Assembly (NCBI RefSeq): GCF_036417845.1
Contig: NW_027118693.1
Span: 5,218,001-5,282,000, forward strand
Reading direction: 5' to 3'
From: Apteryx mantelli
Lineage: Eukaryota; Chordata; Aves; Apterygiformes; Apterygidae
DNA: 64,000 bases
The notes beneath the pieces were generated by a model that was not told the DNA's origin, did no database searches, and saw only the letters and a program-made list of their open reading frames with translations. Of the stretch, positions 30,733-41,748 are shown piece after piece (within the stretch, counting starts at the first letter, position 1; each line of letters opens with the position of its first letter). The position numbers and the translations under genes are program-made.

Positions 30733-30824
30733 GACCCAGACTCTTTAAAGTCCCAGATACACCTGGCATCACGGATCGCCCCTCCAAGGCATTAAGGGTT
30801 TGTAAAGTATCCGTTAACCAAGCC

Positions 30825-30920
30825 ATGGGTCCACTACTCCTCTGGAAGATGATTGTGCTAGGATTATTAGGAAGACGAATCAAAGGGGAACATAACGTAC
30901 ACCAACCCTTTAAATGGTAG
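30825..30920 (+). pseudogene. ERV-A env N-terminus (signal peptide only)
   Basis: Thirty-one codons start MGPLLLWKMIVLGLLG, a signal-peptide-like segment, and stop at TAG 30,918-30,920 right where transmembrane-subunit sequence begins in another frame. The whole surface subunit is deleted between the two. Confidence 0.65.
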
Positions 30921-31444
30921 AAAAATCCATCACCGCCTTAGAAAAGTCGTTGACATCGCTATCAGAAGTGGTGTTACAGAACAGAAGAGGGATGGACCTC
31001 TTATTTTTGCAACAGGGAGGATTGTGTGCAGCCCTAGGAGAAGAATGTTGCTTTTACGCGGATCATACAGGAGTTGTCAGGGATACTATGGCGAAATTGA
31101 GAGAAGGCCTTGAAAAACGTAAAAAAGAAAGAGAAGCCCAGCAAGGGTGGTATGAATCATGGTTCAGTCGTTCTCCCTGGCTAACAACCTTATTGTCTGC
31201 AATAGCGGGTCCATTAGCTTTACTAGTACTCGTGTTGACCTTTGGGCCGTGTATAGTAAATAAAATTATTAACTTAGCAAAAAGCAGACTCGAAGCTGCC
31301 CACCTACTGTTGATAAAAAGTCAATATGAACAACTCAGTGAAGATGAGAGTAAGCATAACCCTATGCTCTCCCTGGCACAGGAGGCTGTTGCTCGATTTG
31401 ATGAACAAATTAGAAGGGACCAAAACAAAAAGGGGGGATTGTGA
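30914..31444 (+). pseudogene. ERV-A env transmembrane subunit
   Basis: A 176-codon frame shows an immunosuppressive-domain segment [17 protein letters not shown], a CX6CC motif (CAALGEECC), a membrane anchor ([17 protein letters not shown]) and a tail ending KKGGL. These are gamma-type features. The fusion peptide and everything upstream are missing. The last codon and stop overlap the first bases of the 3' LTR. Confidence 0.9.
31420..31439 (+). other. ERV-A polypurine tract
   Basis: A purine run ending AAAAAGGGGGGA(TT) lies directly before the LTR start at 31,440. Confidence 0.85.
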
Positions 31445-31955
31445 TATGTGCTAATTTGTTGCATCAAAGTGAGAAACAGCCTTGGGAACATCTTGTATTG
31501 TGGTATGTACTAATTTGTTACATCAGCGAGAAACAGCCTTGGGAACATCTGTGGGAACATCCTACAGCCTGTGGTGGGGGGCATGTACTCTGCCTGAGAA
31601 AATTGAGCTGAGCTAGCGAAGCGGCAATGTTAGTTTAGATAGCCTAATATGGCACACAATGCAGAGGAAGACTCCAGCCTTCATCCCCACGAGCACCAGA
31701 GGGCTGAAGAAGACCCCCTAGCAACAGCCGGCGCAACCGCAGAAGTTCCAGGAGGTGCCCCGTATACCCGGAACTGGAATCGCATATAAGGAGACTGTGA
31801 GGGGGGGGTTGTGCGCGCCGTTGGTGGAGCAGGAGACTCCCCCCCGGCCGCCCAGCGCTGTTTTGCTTACTTGTGACTTGCTCAATTATTTTATAAATTG
31901 GAATTTATGCAACCCGGCCCGAGTGGTTGTCAATTTGTCACGTTTACCTATAACA
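31440..31955 (+). repeat. ERV-A 3' LTR
   Basis: Matches 19,182-19,696 except C/T (CTCCGCC against CTCTGCC), T/C (GCGTGCC against GCGCGCC) and one extra C in a C run. Confidence 0.95.
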
Positions 31956-33749
31956 CACAGCCTCACTCCCTCTCTGTGGGCTCAGCTTCAGGACCTCCTC
32001 CAGCTGCTCTAACCCCAGGCCAGCTGCGGAAGCAGGAGCTCCCTGCTCCTGTGAACCTCTTCCTACTCATAGGGCTCATTTTCTGCCACAAATCCCTCTC
32101 ACCACAAAATGGCAAGGACTGTCATGGGCTAAGAGCAGGACTGGAGCCGATGGGCCGTGCACTGCTGCAGCTTGGTTTTACGCCACCCTCAGCTCCATGT
32201 GTCACCAGACCCTAACCTGCACCATGAAAAGGGAAAAAAAAGCTGAACTCTAGTGCTGAGGTTCATGAGACGGGCTTGTTTCTCCCCACACTCATTTACC
32301 ACCCACAAGCCCCCTGCCCTGTGGCTGCCCTGAAGAGCTGCGCCGTAGCCCCTTGACTCTGCCCTTTCCCATCGTGCCCCTGACACAGTCAGAATGAAAG
32401 GAAGCCCTTGAGTTGGAAGGGCAGGGGAATGGAGCCAATACCATTAATTAACTGCACTTGATATGCAAGCTACTGACTTTTATTGAAGAAAAAAAGGTTC
32501 TTTTCTGTTCTTCCTCTCAATTTCCTGATTTTTCCCATAACAAGAAAGCAGAAAATCTGTATCTTTTAACAGGCTTCCCTAGTTTTCAATACCTCCCTTC
32601 TGCACCTTTTAAGCACCCCCTCTCTCCCCCACCTCCCACACACGCACGCGCACACACACACACACTAGTGCCTTTCCTTTGCTTCTGCAGCATGCTAAGA
32701 TTGAGAAAGCAGAAGTGGGGAGGGAAAAAAAAGGAGAGTCAAGAATGAACAGCGGAGGGAAGACAAAAGAACATTGTGTATGACAATGCTTGCAAGCCCT
32801 GTCAGACACACAGAAGAAGCGCCTAAAAAGGGAACCAGTTCTGAACCCCTGTGGAATTTGGTACCTATGGTTATCCATGTTGCCAGGGACACATGGCTGT
32901 AATAATCACTCCTGAGATGACAAAGCCTTCCAAGAGGCAGCCTAGCCTGGAGCAGACCACTTCCAGGACCAGGACAGAGCAGGGGAGATATCTTGAGGGT
33001 GCTCCCCTTCTCGTCTTAGCCAGCCCTCACTTTTCATAAACATGTTTCTGATCAAGCTTTACAGCATGGGAACTACAGGAAGAGGAAAGCAGAAATCATC
33101 ACTTGTGCACTTCCAGATCAGCACACATGAGGGAAGGGGCAGTCATTAATAAACTGGTATCAAGGTACATGAAGGCAATATCAATTGTGGTATCTGAAAT
33201 GCAGAATTAAAACATGAATGCTCAGGACATATTTCTTCTTCTTGCATCAGTGCACGCTCAGATCTGCACGGTGGCTGCTGCCGCTGGAAGCATGTTCCGT
33301 GCATCACTGGGCCAGGGCCAAGGCCACCCCACGGGCACTGGCTGAAGCCACCAGTCCCTCTTGCACTGACTCTCTCGCGCTCCACGGTGAAGCGGCAGCT
33401 TTGTGTCCCAGAATGTCCCCAGAACAAAGCTGATATCCTTAACTGCACCCTTCCTGTCATACAGAGAACATTGGCTACTAAAGTCGAACAGAAAGAATTG
33501 GAGGGGCTGATGTTAAATGCAAATCCATTCCTCTAAAAATACATTCTCCATCAGCACATGCTGGTATTTCAGAAGGTAAAAACCAAGGCAGCAAATAATG
33601 CCTGTGTGCTCCAGTTCAGCTTTTAGCCACAGACACATTTCATGCTGCTCCTTCAGTCACAACTCGCCAGCATCGCTCTCCCGGCAGACACAAAGCACAA
33701 CCCAGCCTTCTCCAGGGATAACTACAAACAGGGTGAACATGGGCTGGGG
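31956..33749. other. Spacer with microsatellite
   Basis: No gene is recognised. A CA-rich microsatellite lies at 32,637-32,665. Short open frames here carry no domain. Confidence 0.45.
32637..32665 (+). repeat. CA microsatellite
   Basis: CACACACGCACGCGCACACA followed by further CA units. Confidence 0.9.
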
Positions 33750-34755
33750 AAGCTCCGGGGGAAGGAGCGGCCCTGGAAGCGCAGGGTCATTCCCCCATGC
33801 AGAGGGGGCTGCGTGGGGCAGGGCTGCTCACAGCTCCCGCTCGCCCCCACAACACTTCCCCAGGGGCTTCTCAGGAGGAAGCGCAAGGCAGGGACGACAC
33901 CAAAGGCAAGGAGCCGCCCTGAGTCTCCGCTTTCAGGTCCCTGCTGCTGGCGTGGCGGGAAGGGAAAAGGAGCTGCCAAGCCTGGACAAGAGCCCCAGAC
34001 TCCAAAGCCCACGCAGAGATCAGCAGGACTGTGAGGAAGCTCAGAAAGTGCCTTCGCCCACTCCCTGCCCACGGACAGCACCAGCAGCACCTTGGCTGGC
34101 CCCAGCAGCCTCTGTCCCAGCTGCTCCCGAGCACCTGCAAACACGCAGATGCCCCTGCACACCGCCCCGCTGCTGCCAGCTGCCTGTCTGTGGGGCAGAG
34201 CTGAGCGCACAGGGGCTGCCACGGCGGCTGGGCGCCCGGACAGGGAAAACACGCAGCACACACAAACAGCTGCCAGCAGCAAAAGCTCCAGGCACTGCAG
34301 ACACGGCCAGAGAAGGAGAGGAAACGAAAGCAGAAATGCTGTGGCAGCGGGAGTTTGGAAACCCCCCTCCCATCCCCTCCACTGCAGACGTTGCCCTCCG
34401 AGCAAGCCCCCGCGCGCCCTCCCCACCCCGCACCGCCTCTGCCCTGGACGCCGCGGGGGCCAGGCCACGAGCCACCTCCGCTGCCGCCACACCTCCGGCG
34501 CAGGACAGGGGCCTCGCTCCTGCCGCGCGCCTGTGTCCCGCTGCCCACACAGGGGCTGAGAGCCACGGCCCTGCGACGCCTCCTCGCGCAGCTGGCAGCA
34601 CTGCTGCGGCAGGGCAAGGCTGTCCTCAGGGCCGGGCTCTCTCTGCCCCCCGGGCTTCCCCCAGCACCAGCAGCACAGCGTTTCCCCTCCTTTCGGCCCT
34701 GCCTGTGCTGCTCCGCGGCTGCTCCGCGGCTCCCTGGGCAGCACGCTGCTGGGGG
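33750..34755 (+). repeat. GC-rich copy of the olfactory-receptor upstream module
   Basis: The block matches the region upstream of the OR14-like gene (about 55,120-56,080) in the same order. Examples are CAGGGCTGCTCACA, AAGTGCCTTCGCCCACTCCC against AAGTGCCTTCACCACCCCTC, GACAGCACCAGCAGCACCTT against GACAGCACCAACATCACCTT, and GAGCACCTGCAAAC against TAGCACCTGCAAAC. This copy is much richer in GC and CpG than the other. No receptor coding exon follows; a solo LTR begins at 34,756. Long open frames across it on both strands reflect the GC composition. Confidence 0.7.
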
Positions 34756-35271
34756 TGTCACCGAAATCGGGAGTAAAAAAACTCCTTAACACCAGCGTAG
34801 CATTAAGAAGCAGACATTCTCTTTATTACAGCGCCAGATGCACGGGGGATCGCTCCGCCCAACGTGCATGCCGTATGTTGCATCAACCAAAGTTTATATT
34901 GCTTTGTTACATACATATGCATTAAATTTCCCAGAATGATTATACATATTCATTCTATGTCCTGGAACTAATTATCATATTTGCATAGTCATTATGCATG
35001 CAGTCTGCGTCTCCGAGGGGCTTCTATGGGGGTCTCTGGTGGTCCCTAGTGGTTGCTTAAGAGGTGCCTCTTAGTGTCTTTCCATGAACTCTGAGCTCCT
35101 TTTCCATATATGGTCTCGGCTTGGCTCATCGCTTTGTTTGCAAAAGCTGTCTGGTTCCTTATCTTGGTTTCAACTGGTTTCTGCTGGTTTATCTGTACTC
35201 CTTCAGGATGTACCAGTCACAGCTGCAAGAACTGTGCTAGGGTGCATTCTTGTCTGAGGCCCCCGGTAACA
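34756..35271 (-). mobile_element. Solo LTR, relative of the ERV-B LTR
   Basis: On the minus strand it starts TGTTACCGGGGGCC and ends TTTCGGTGACA. It shares TACATCCTGA, GTACAGATAAAC, CAGCAGAA and CAGACAGCTTT in order with the ERV-B U3. AATAAAG lies near the promoter-distal end. GGGG stands on both outer sides, a possible 4-5 bp target duplication. There is no internal sequence. Its U3 start abuts the promoter island at 35.3 kb and reads away from it. Confidence 0.8.
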
Positions 35272-35289
35272 GGGGCAGGAGCACGGTGG

Positions 35290-36180
35290 TCAAGCTCCTG
35301 CGCTGACACTGATGCTGAGGGTCCCCTCGCAGCGGCGACGGCGCTCACAAACGGCCACCGCAGCCGCCACCGAGCCCAGGGGCCGCCAGCACAAGGGCTG
35401 CAAGAGCCGCCGGCTAACGCGGGGCCGCAGGCGGCCCAGGCCCAGGCCCAGGCCCAGGCCCAGGCCCAGGCCGCGCCGCGCCTTCCCCAGCAGCTGCTCG
35501 CACACAGCCGGGCCGCGGCGGCTCCGGCTGCCCCCGCGTGCACAGCTGCTCGCTCTGCTCGGCCCGCGGCCCTCGGCCCCGGTGCGGCAGCTCCCGGCGC
35601 TGCGGCTCGAGGCTCCGGGCGGCCCCGCACCGGGAGACGCTGCCCCGCGCGGCAGCAGCCGCCTCCCGGCCCCTCCCTCCCTCCCCGCAGGGTCCTGGCA
35701 GCCCTGGCCCCGCCCCTGCCTCGCCCCTCCCCTCAGCCGCCCTCCTCCGCGCCAGCGCGCATGCACCGCGGGAGGCGGCACTTCCGGCCCTGTGAGGGGG
35801 CGGGGCCTGTGTGTCCAGGGCTTCCGGCCCCGTTGCTCGCTGGCCCCGCCCCCGCCGGGCCCCGCCGCGGCGCCGCTGTCGAGGCCGCGGAGAAGCAGCT
35901 GCGGCAGCGGCGGGTGTTGGCGGCTGCTGCGCAGGGAGCCCGGAGCGACGCTGCGGCCCGGCGTGTGCTCGTGTGCGCGGAGCGTGCGGCGGCTGCTGCC
36001 GGCCGGGCCAGGGCCGGGGCGGAGGGCGGTGAGCGAGGGGGAGCGGCGCCGGGCTGGCCCTGGGCTGCGGGAGTTGCGCTGCAGGGGAGCGTCGGCGGGG
36101 AAACGGTGCTGCCGGGGCGCTGCTGCCCCAGGGCCCCGCTGTGCCCCGGGGCGCGGGCGAGTCTGCGCGAGGGGCGGCCG
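35290..36180 (+). promoter_or_regulatory. CpG-island promoter and candidate first exon, copy 2
   Basis: A dense CpG island without a TATA box. It has an NRF1-like GCGCATGC (about 35,757), an ETS/GABP-like CACTTCCGG, several GC boxes (GGGGCGGGGC) and a donor-like GGAGGGCG/GTGAGCGAG at about 36,025. Most of it (35,533-36,175) is duplicated at 17,705-18,325. It lies upstream of the USP36/42-like exon remnants on the same strand, so it may be, or once was, that locus's promoter. That link is inferred from position only. Confidence 0.6.
35431..35473 (+). repeat. (GGCCCA)n hexanucleotide repeat
   Basis: Six to seven uninterrupted CCCAGG/GGCCCA units inside the CpG island. Confidence 0.9.
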
Positions 36181-39100
36181 GGCCGGGAGGGGCCATGAGG
36201 GGCGAGAAAGCTCTGCGCGGGGGGCGGGTGGGGGCAGGGGCTGTTTGTGAGCCCCCCAGGACCCAGAGGGGTGTTTTCAGCCCGCGCTGCGGCCTGGCAG
36301 CTGCAGAGAAGCCCTGAGCTGTGAGAGCTGCCATCGCCAGGGAAACCAAGGCAGCAGGTGAGGAGGGAGAGGAGCAGAGAAGCCGCTTTCTGTGCTCCTG
36401 CTGCCCCTCGATGTCCTCCCGCGGTGGAAAGCTGAAGGGCTCTGGGTGCGGGTGGGGAAAGCGGTGGGGAAGTAGATAGGCCTGAGCTGCCGTTGCAGTG
36501 TGCCGGGGAAGTGCAGCATTCAATGGTTTTGAGTAACCTGTGGGAATGTGACACTTGTTTTTTCAGCTTAAAATGCTGATCCCTGGCAATCTGTCATGTC
36601 CAGGAATGGTGAGAAAAGAGGGCTGTGAAAAGAGCAGGGCCTGAACATGGGTAAATATACGTAGAGTTCAGGTGCTTTTTTGATAGCTTCCTTTTTTCCT
36701 TCAAGTTGCTAAGGAGGAAAGTAAAAGGATGCCCCCAAATGGGCAGTGTCCTCGCTAGATGAAGGAGAAGGACGTGAGCACACCCTTGCACAGAGCATTT
36801 TCAAAAGGTTTACAGGTTTGGGCTCATTTTTTCAGTTTGTTCCCAACATTCATCAACACCGGGGTCCTTATTCCTTTCTCCCAGACCCTTAGTTATACCT
36901 AAATTGTGAAGTCAGAGTGTAACCCTCTCATGGAGGTGTGCTTTGCTGTTGGAGAAGGAGGTAGCTAAGCGTAGATTCATTTTTCCTTGCTTCTGTGTTG
37001 TGTCCATCTATTTTCCCTGGCTGTCACTGCTTTAGCAAATCCAGGATTTCCCCATTCATTTCTGAATCATGAAGAGAAAAAGGATCTTCCAGTGTGATCA
37101 AACTGCTTCTAACCCCCCAAGTGTCTGATAAAGAAGGACAGAACAAGAGTGTCGCGGGTGGTGAGTGCTCTTCTAAACCTGGCGAAGGATGTGCTTTTGT
37201 TCAAGAGCAGGTATTGTTACTGGAGCCAGGTCTTTCAACTGTAGGTATCCCTGAATGTCACATTGGGAGGGTTGAATTGTACTTTCTCTCTGCTGGGAGG
37301 CTGATGCTGGCAAGCTGTGACTGCAGACAGCCTGACTGAAACTTGTGTTGTGCTACATCTTGAACGGGAGGACACAGAAATAGTTTGCCTTCTTGAGTTT
37401 TACCTTCCGAAAATACCAGACCGTGCTGAATGAGAATGTATTTTATAGGAATACATTTGCGTTTTCCATCAACCCCCCAATATTTTCTGCTTGACTTTAG
37501 TAGTATATTGACAGCAAGTATTGCATGTGTTCTAGGAAGCGTGTGGTTAAAGATATCAGTCCTGTTGTGGGAAGTTTTTCTGCACGTGCCGCAGAAGGGA
37601 GATCATCCAGTAGAGATGGTACCAGTTGTGTTTGGGAGCAAAACAGTTGAGAAGGAGGGATTTTGTAGAAGACAGTCTGAGGAAGCCTTACAGAGTTTCC
37701 TAGTCTTCTTGAAAGCAACTAGAAGAAAACTTAGAAACCACTTTCAGTCTCTGTTGCTGAAGTAGAACTCTTTGCAAGACTCCATCTTTGTATCAGCTGA
37801 CAAAATCTTTCAACTGACTGTTACCTTCTGCCTGGTGAGGAAGTGTGCAGCTGAGACTTATTGAAAGACGTAGTTCCTGAGCCCTGCTTTAGCAGGATGT
37901 TGTTTAAGTGGTTGTGAGCTGCTTTTCTGTCTTTTATCTCCTGTCCTACATAGACTTTTCTTTTCCTGGAGCTTACAGGAGGTCGTCATTTACATGTTTG
38001 CTTCTGCCCATAGATGGCTTAGTACTCTTTAGTGTGTTGCTTTCCTTGAGGAAGGAGGCAAGCTTTATGTCTAGGCCAGGGTAGTATGTTGTTGCTAGTA
38101 CACCCAGAAACGTTGGGTGCTGGAAGGGGGTGTTAGTGGAAGGCATGTGAGAAAGTGGCCAAAGACGCTGCGGTGGGCGAAGTAGCCGTGTGTGAGCGGT
38201 CTGTTGCCTGGGCGAGCTGTGTGGGGTTGCTGAGATGCTGCAGTGGTGGCAGTAGCTGCTGCTGGAGAGACCTTCCCGTGTTTCTGTGGGAGATAATCCG
38301 GGATGTGCTTGGAGGGGAGAACTTTGGGAGCTGAAATGTGATGTTGGGAGTCAGGGCCCTGTGCAGGGCAGGCAGTCTGTGAGAGACTTCTCTGTAGCTG
38401 CGCAGCCCTGTTGTGCCTGTTCTTTCCTCAGCATTGAGTTACATGTGGAGGACCCTGGCCAGACTCGAGCAAGGAAGAGAAAATCAGGAGTTACGCATTA
38501 TTCAAATAACTAATATGTCTGATTGTTCTTAGGTGTCATGTACCGTGGAAAAGTATGGTTCTTCTCCTGAATCATTGTTACTGAAGTTGTGTGGCTTTTC
38601 ATCCATTCTTTTGTCTTTGTGAGTGTCCGTGTGGCCAGGGGCCCGAGGAGGTGTCGTGGGGGCTAGCCCTAGGTGTGATATTATCTGTGCTGAGTGAATA
38701 GGAGAGGATACACCATGTCTAGCGCCAGCAGGAGGGATCCCACGTCAGTAGAGTGCCCTGGACTCCAGGCAGTGTTTTCTGGTTGCGTGCCTCTCCCCGT
38801 GGGCAGCAGCGAGAGCATTTCAGCTGAAAGTCTAACATCTTTTGGTCGAGGAAGTCCAAAGCAGCCAGAGCATTTATGCTAATACAGCTTCTGTTGGAAG
38901 CTATAGAATGAAACAAGCTCTCTCTGGAAAGAAAGGAGGGGAAAAAAAGCAGGAAAGAAAACACCTCATTGCTAGTCGTTGGCTGAAGTGGCTTTGTAAG
39001 GTTTATGTGAAAGGGAAAATGTGTGTTAAAAGAGTACGAGAGAACCTTTAGTGTGCCAGTGGTTTTCTTAGGTGTCGACTGAGCTCTGTTCTCATGGGGG

Positions 39101-40394
39101 TGACCTTTGTAGTGTCTGGCTGTTTGCAGTAATGTCAGATAATAAATTCCTTTTGCAACCTTAGGAACCCTTTACTTAACTTAATGTTGAGTTTAGACAA
39201 GCCTCTTAAATAATTCCTTTTTTTTTGTTTTTTGTTTAGTGATGGCAGAGCTTTCAAACCAAGTAAGCAAATTGTTCGTGTTTTAGAGGAGCCCAGTTGC
39301 ACTGTTTATATTATATTTATTTGTGAAAAGCTTGTTTTGTGGTGCAAAATGACAAGGTCTAGTGTGGAGCCTCGGAATCAAGCCCCTAGCAGGTGGCCTG
39401 CTTCAGTTCTCCTGAATGTTCCCATGGTATTCGAAAGGCCTGTTTGTCAGAGTTCAGGCTTCCTCCTCAGCCTGTCAGTATTAGGAAGTTGTCTGCTTAT
39501 CACCCCTAAACTGAGAGCTCCCTACATGTAATTGTCCTTGAAAGCTGACTTGTGGTTTTTCTCTCAACACTTTGCCATCTTTCAGTGCAGGTGTCAAGGG
39601 TGGTGATACTTGGGGGCCCAGAGTGGTCTCAGAGGAATGGTCTGATTGGGTACAGGGTCTCTGTTACCACCCTGGACTGAATGCCTTTAAAGCACAGTGA
39701 GCGTGGGATACCATGAGGGTCAGTTGTAGGTCTCCCGGCTGCAAAGGGGGATCTTTGTCAATGAAAATACTGTTTTTTGGAGGAAAAGGGCTGTATATAA
39801 GGAAGCTTCCGTGTCTGTGTGTTTGCTTGGTCTTCAGAGTCTGCGTGGTTTTAATTGTGCTCCTTTCCAAACGGGGTTAGTCACCCTTCTGACTAGCCTC
39901 TAAAATACAAGCGAACCTTTTCACGACGTCCATTTGTAAGTCAGTGCGCTGGTCTTTGGTTTGAGGGAGCTAGCTGTGCTTGGATGCAAATATGGCGTCA
40001 AATGTTCCTGTTTTCCCTTGCAGGATAATACCTAGCTTGCAGTCTTCCTCCCCAGTAGATCACCAAGCACTTTACAGAGGAGGTGCTGGTGGCTTCCCCA
40101 TTTTCCAGCTAGTGAAACTGAAGCAGAGAAAGAAAAGGGCTCTTGCCCTGTGTTGAGGGAAGAAAGAGGCAAGGGACCCCAGCTCTCCCTTCTCTGCCAC
40201 TCCTGTTGCTGCAAAACAATAGTGCTGGAAGCTGATGTGATATTTGCTCTTGTTCATGTGTGCAACGGAGGTTGTAGCCAGATTCAGCTCTGCCAAAAGC
40301 CTTTCTTAAGCAGGAAGTGGGTTCTTCAGAACTGACTGTGATGACACTGAAACAGCTCGTTTGTGTCTTTCTCTGTTTCTCTCCGGCATTACAG
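36181..40394. other. Intron-like sequence
   Basis: AT-richer sequence after the island. A stretch at about 37,090-37,210, followed by CAG/GTATTG, and one at 38,700-39,050 could be old exons, but I cannot tie them to a family. Confidence 0.35.
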
Positions 40395-40449
40395 ACCAGC
40401 AGAAAATGTCCATGACGAGGGCAAACCAGTGAAGCAAGCCAGTGCAGAG
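40395..40449 (+). other. Candidate small exon
   Basis: A 55-base stretch is bracketed by a good acceptor (TCTCTCCGGCATTACAG) and a GTAACC donor, and is open in one frame (PAENVHDEGKPVKQASAE). It may be an N-terminal exon of the USP-like locus, but the peptide alone is not diagnostic. Confidence 0.3.
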
Positions 40450-41748
40450 GTAACCTGTGTTGTTTATTCATTCTTTTTTAGGGAAAGCTGACTGAGTATT
40501 TTCAGCCATAAATGTTGCACTCGTCCTTGTATGTTGTTGAGTAAAGAGTGCTCTCGTGCCATAGGCTCATTCTAGAATGGGAAGAAACCCATTCTGACTG
40601 ATGCAGGAGAGAGAGAAAAGGAGCACCGGAACGAAAAGGATTCAAGGAGCAGCTGAATGCTGGTGACCTGTGTCTACACAACAGGGAAGTGTGGGCTTTA
40701 AAGGCAGAATGTTCTGTTATTAACAATAGCAACAGATAAACACTGTGTGCTCTTCAGAGAGTGGCGTCTAAACATTTGTCTCTTAAAAAAAGGACTTGAT
40801 AATTGGTATGGATTAAAATCCTGTGAAAGGGAAAGAAATGCCATTGGTCTCCAGCTCTGCAGAAGTTAGAAGTAACACTGATACAGCTTTAATGGAAAAT
40901 TCAAGTCTGTGTGTTTCGGTTTGGAGTTTTCTTTAATGATTCATTTGAGCTATTTAGTTCTTTGAATTATTTCTTTGAGATTCAGCGACAGGGTTTCTAC
41001 TGTCCTCTTCTTTTCAGAATGCTTCTTGACATTCCTATATCAGCCAGAGCTTTCTTCTCTGTTACGGATGGGGACAATGAGCAGAACATGTAACACTCCT
41101 GTGAGTAAAGACTTCACCAGTAGCCTTGATTTTTGTGAATCCCCTAGGACAGCTGAAGTGGCTAGTGTTGCATCATTTAATTTGGATAAGTTTACAGCCT
41201 ACAGTGAATTGTGGGGAGTTTGCGTCTAATACACAGACTTGAGAAAAACATGTTTCATCATTGCTATTCAGGTCTTCCATTATTGACACCTCTTTGAAAG
41301 ATAAGACAGCTTGAAAGAAGTTCTCATGTTAACAGGGCTAGCTGCTGTGCTAGTTACTCGCTTATTTTTATGTCTTTGTCCTTACATTTATTACCATGGA
41401 ATTACAAGTAGACGTTTGTGGTTTAAGTTGCAATCAGGAGAAAAGAAAAAATTGAATTTATAGTCAGGTTAAAGACTCTAGAGGGAAAGGAACTTGGCAA
41501 GAGGTCCTGAAATCAGAGTAGTAGCTTCTTGATTATTAGAAGTAATAAAACAGGTCAATAATTTTTTTCCTAAATGGTGTGCTGACCAGCAAATTTCAGT
41601 GGCAGTATTAAAGCTGTCTATAGTATGTTTTTTTTGTTTTAAATTATAGCTGGTTCTTCAGGGTGCTCATATACAGAACAGTACTTTTTAAATATCCTTT
41701 CTTAAAACAAACTGTTACAATTTCTTTTACATTCTAATTTTCTTGCAG

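Larger units (their letters stand above)
19182..31955 (+). mobile_element. ERV-A: young gamma-type provirus, pol-deleted, hosting ERV-B
   Basis: A class I provirus with LTRs at 19,182-19,696 and 31,440-31,955 that differ by two substitutions and one C indel. The order is 5' LTR, tRNA-His primer site, structured leader, gag with two frameshifts, protease and the very start of reverse transcriptase, a GC-rich foreign segment interrupted by ERV-B, the integrase C-terminus, a region with two extra short frames, a truncated env, polypurine tract and 3' LTR. Reverse transcriptase, RNase H and most of integrase are missing. The bases flanking the LTRs (CCTAC and CACAG) do not form a target-site duplication. 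Confidence 0.95.

Noticed and set aside
33598..34792. Frames of 290-390 codons on both strands
   Set aside because: Low-complexity translation of a GC-rich copy of a non-coding upstream module; no family resemblance, and opposite-strand frames overlap completely.
35110..36554. Frames of 270-370 codons on both strands of the second promoter island
   Set aside because: Same composition effect; the frames run through a hexanucleotide repeat and a solo LTR edge.
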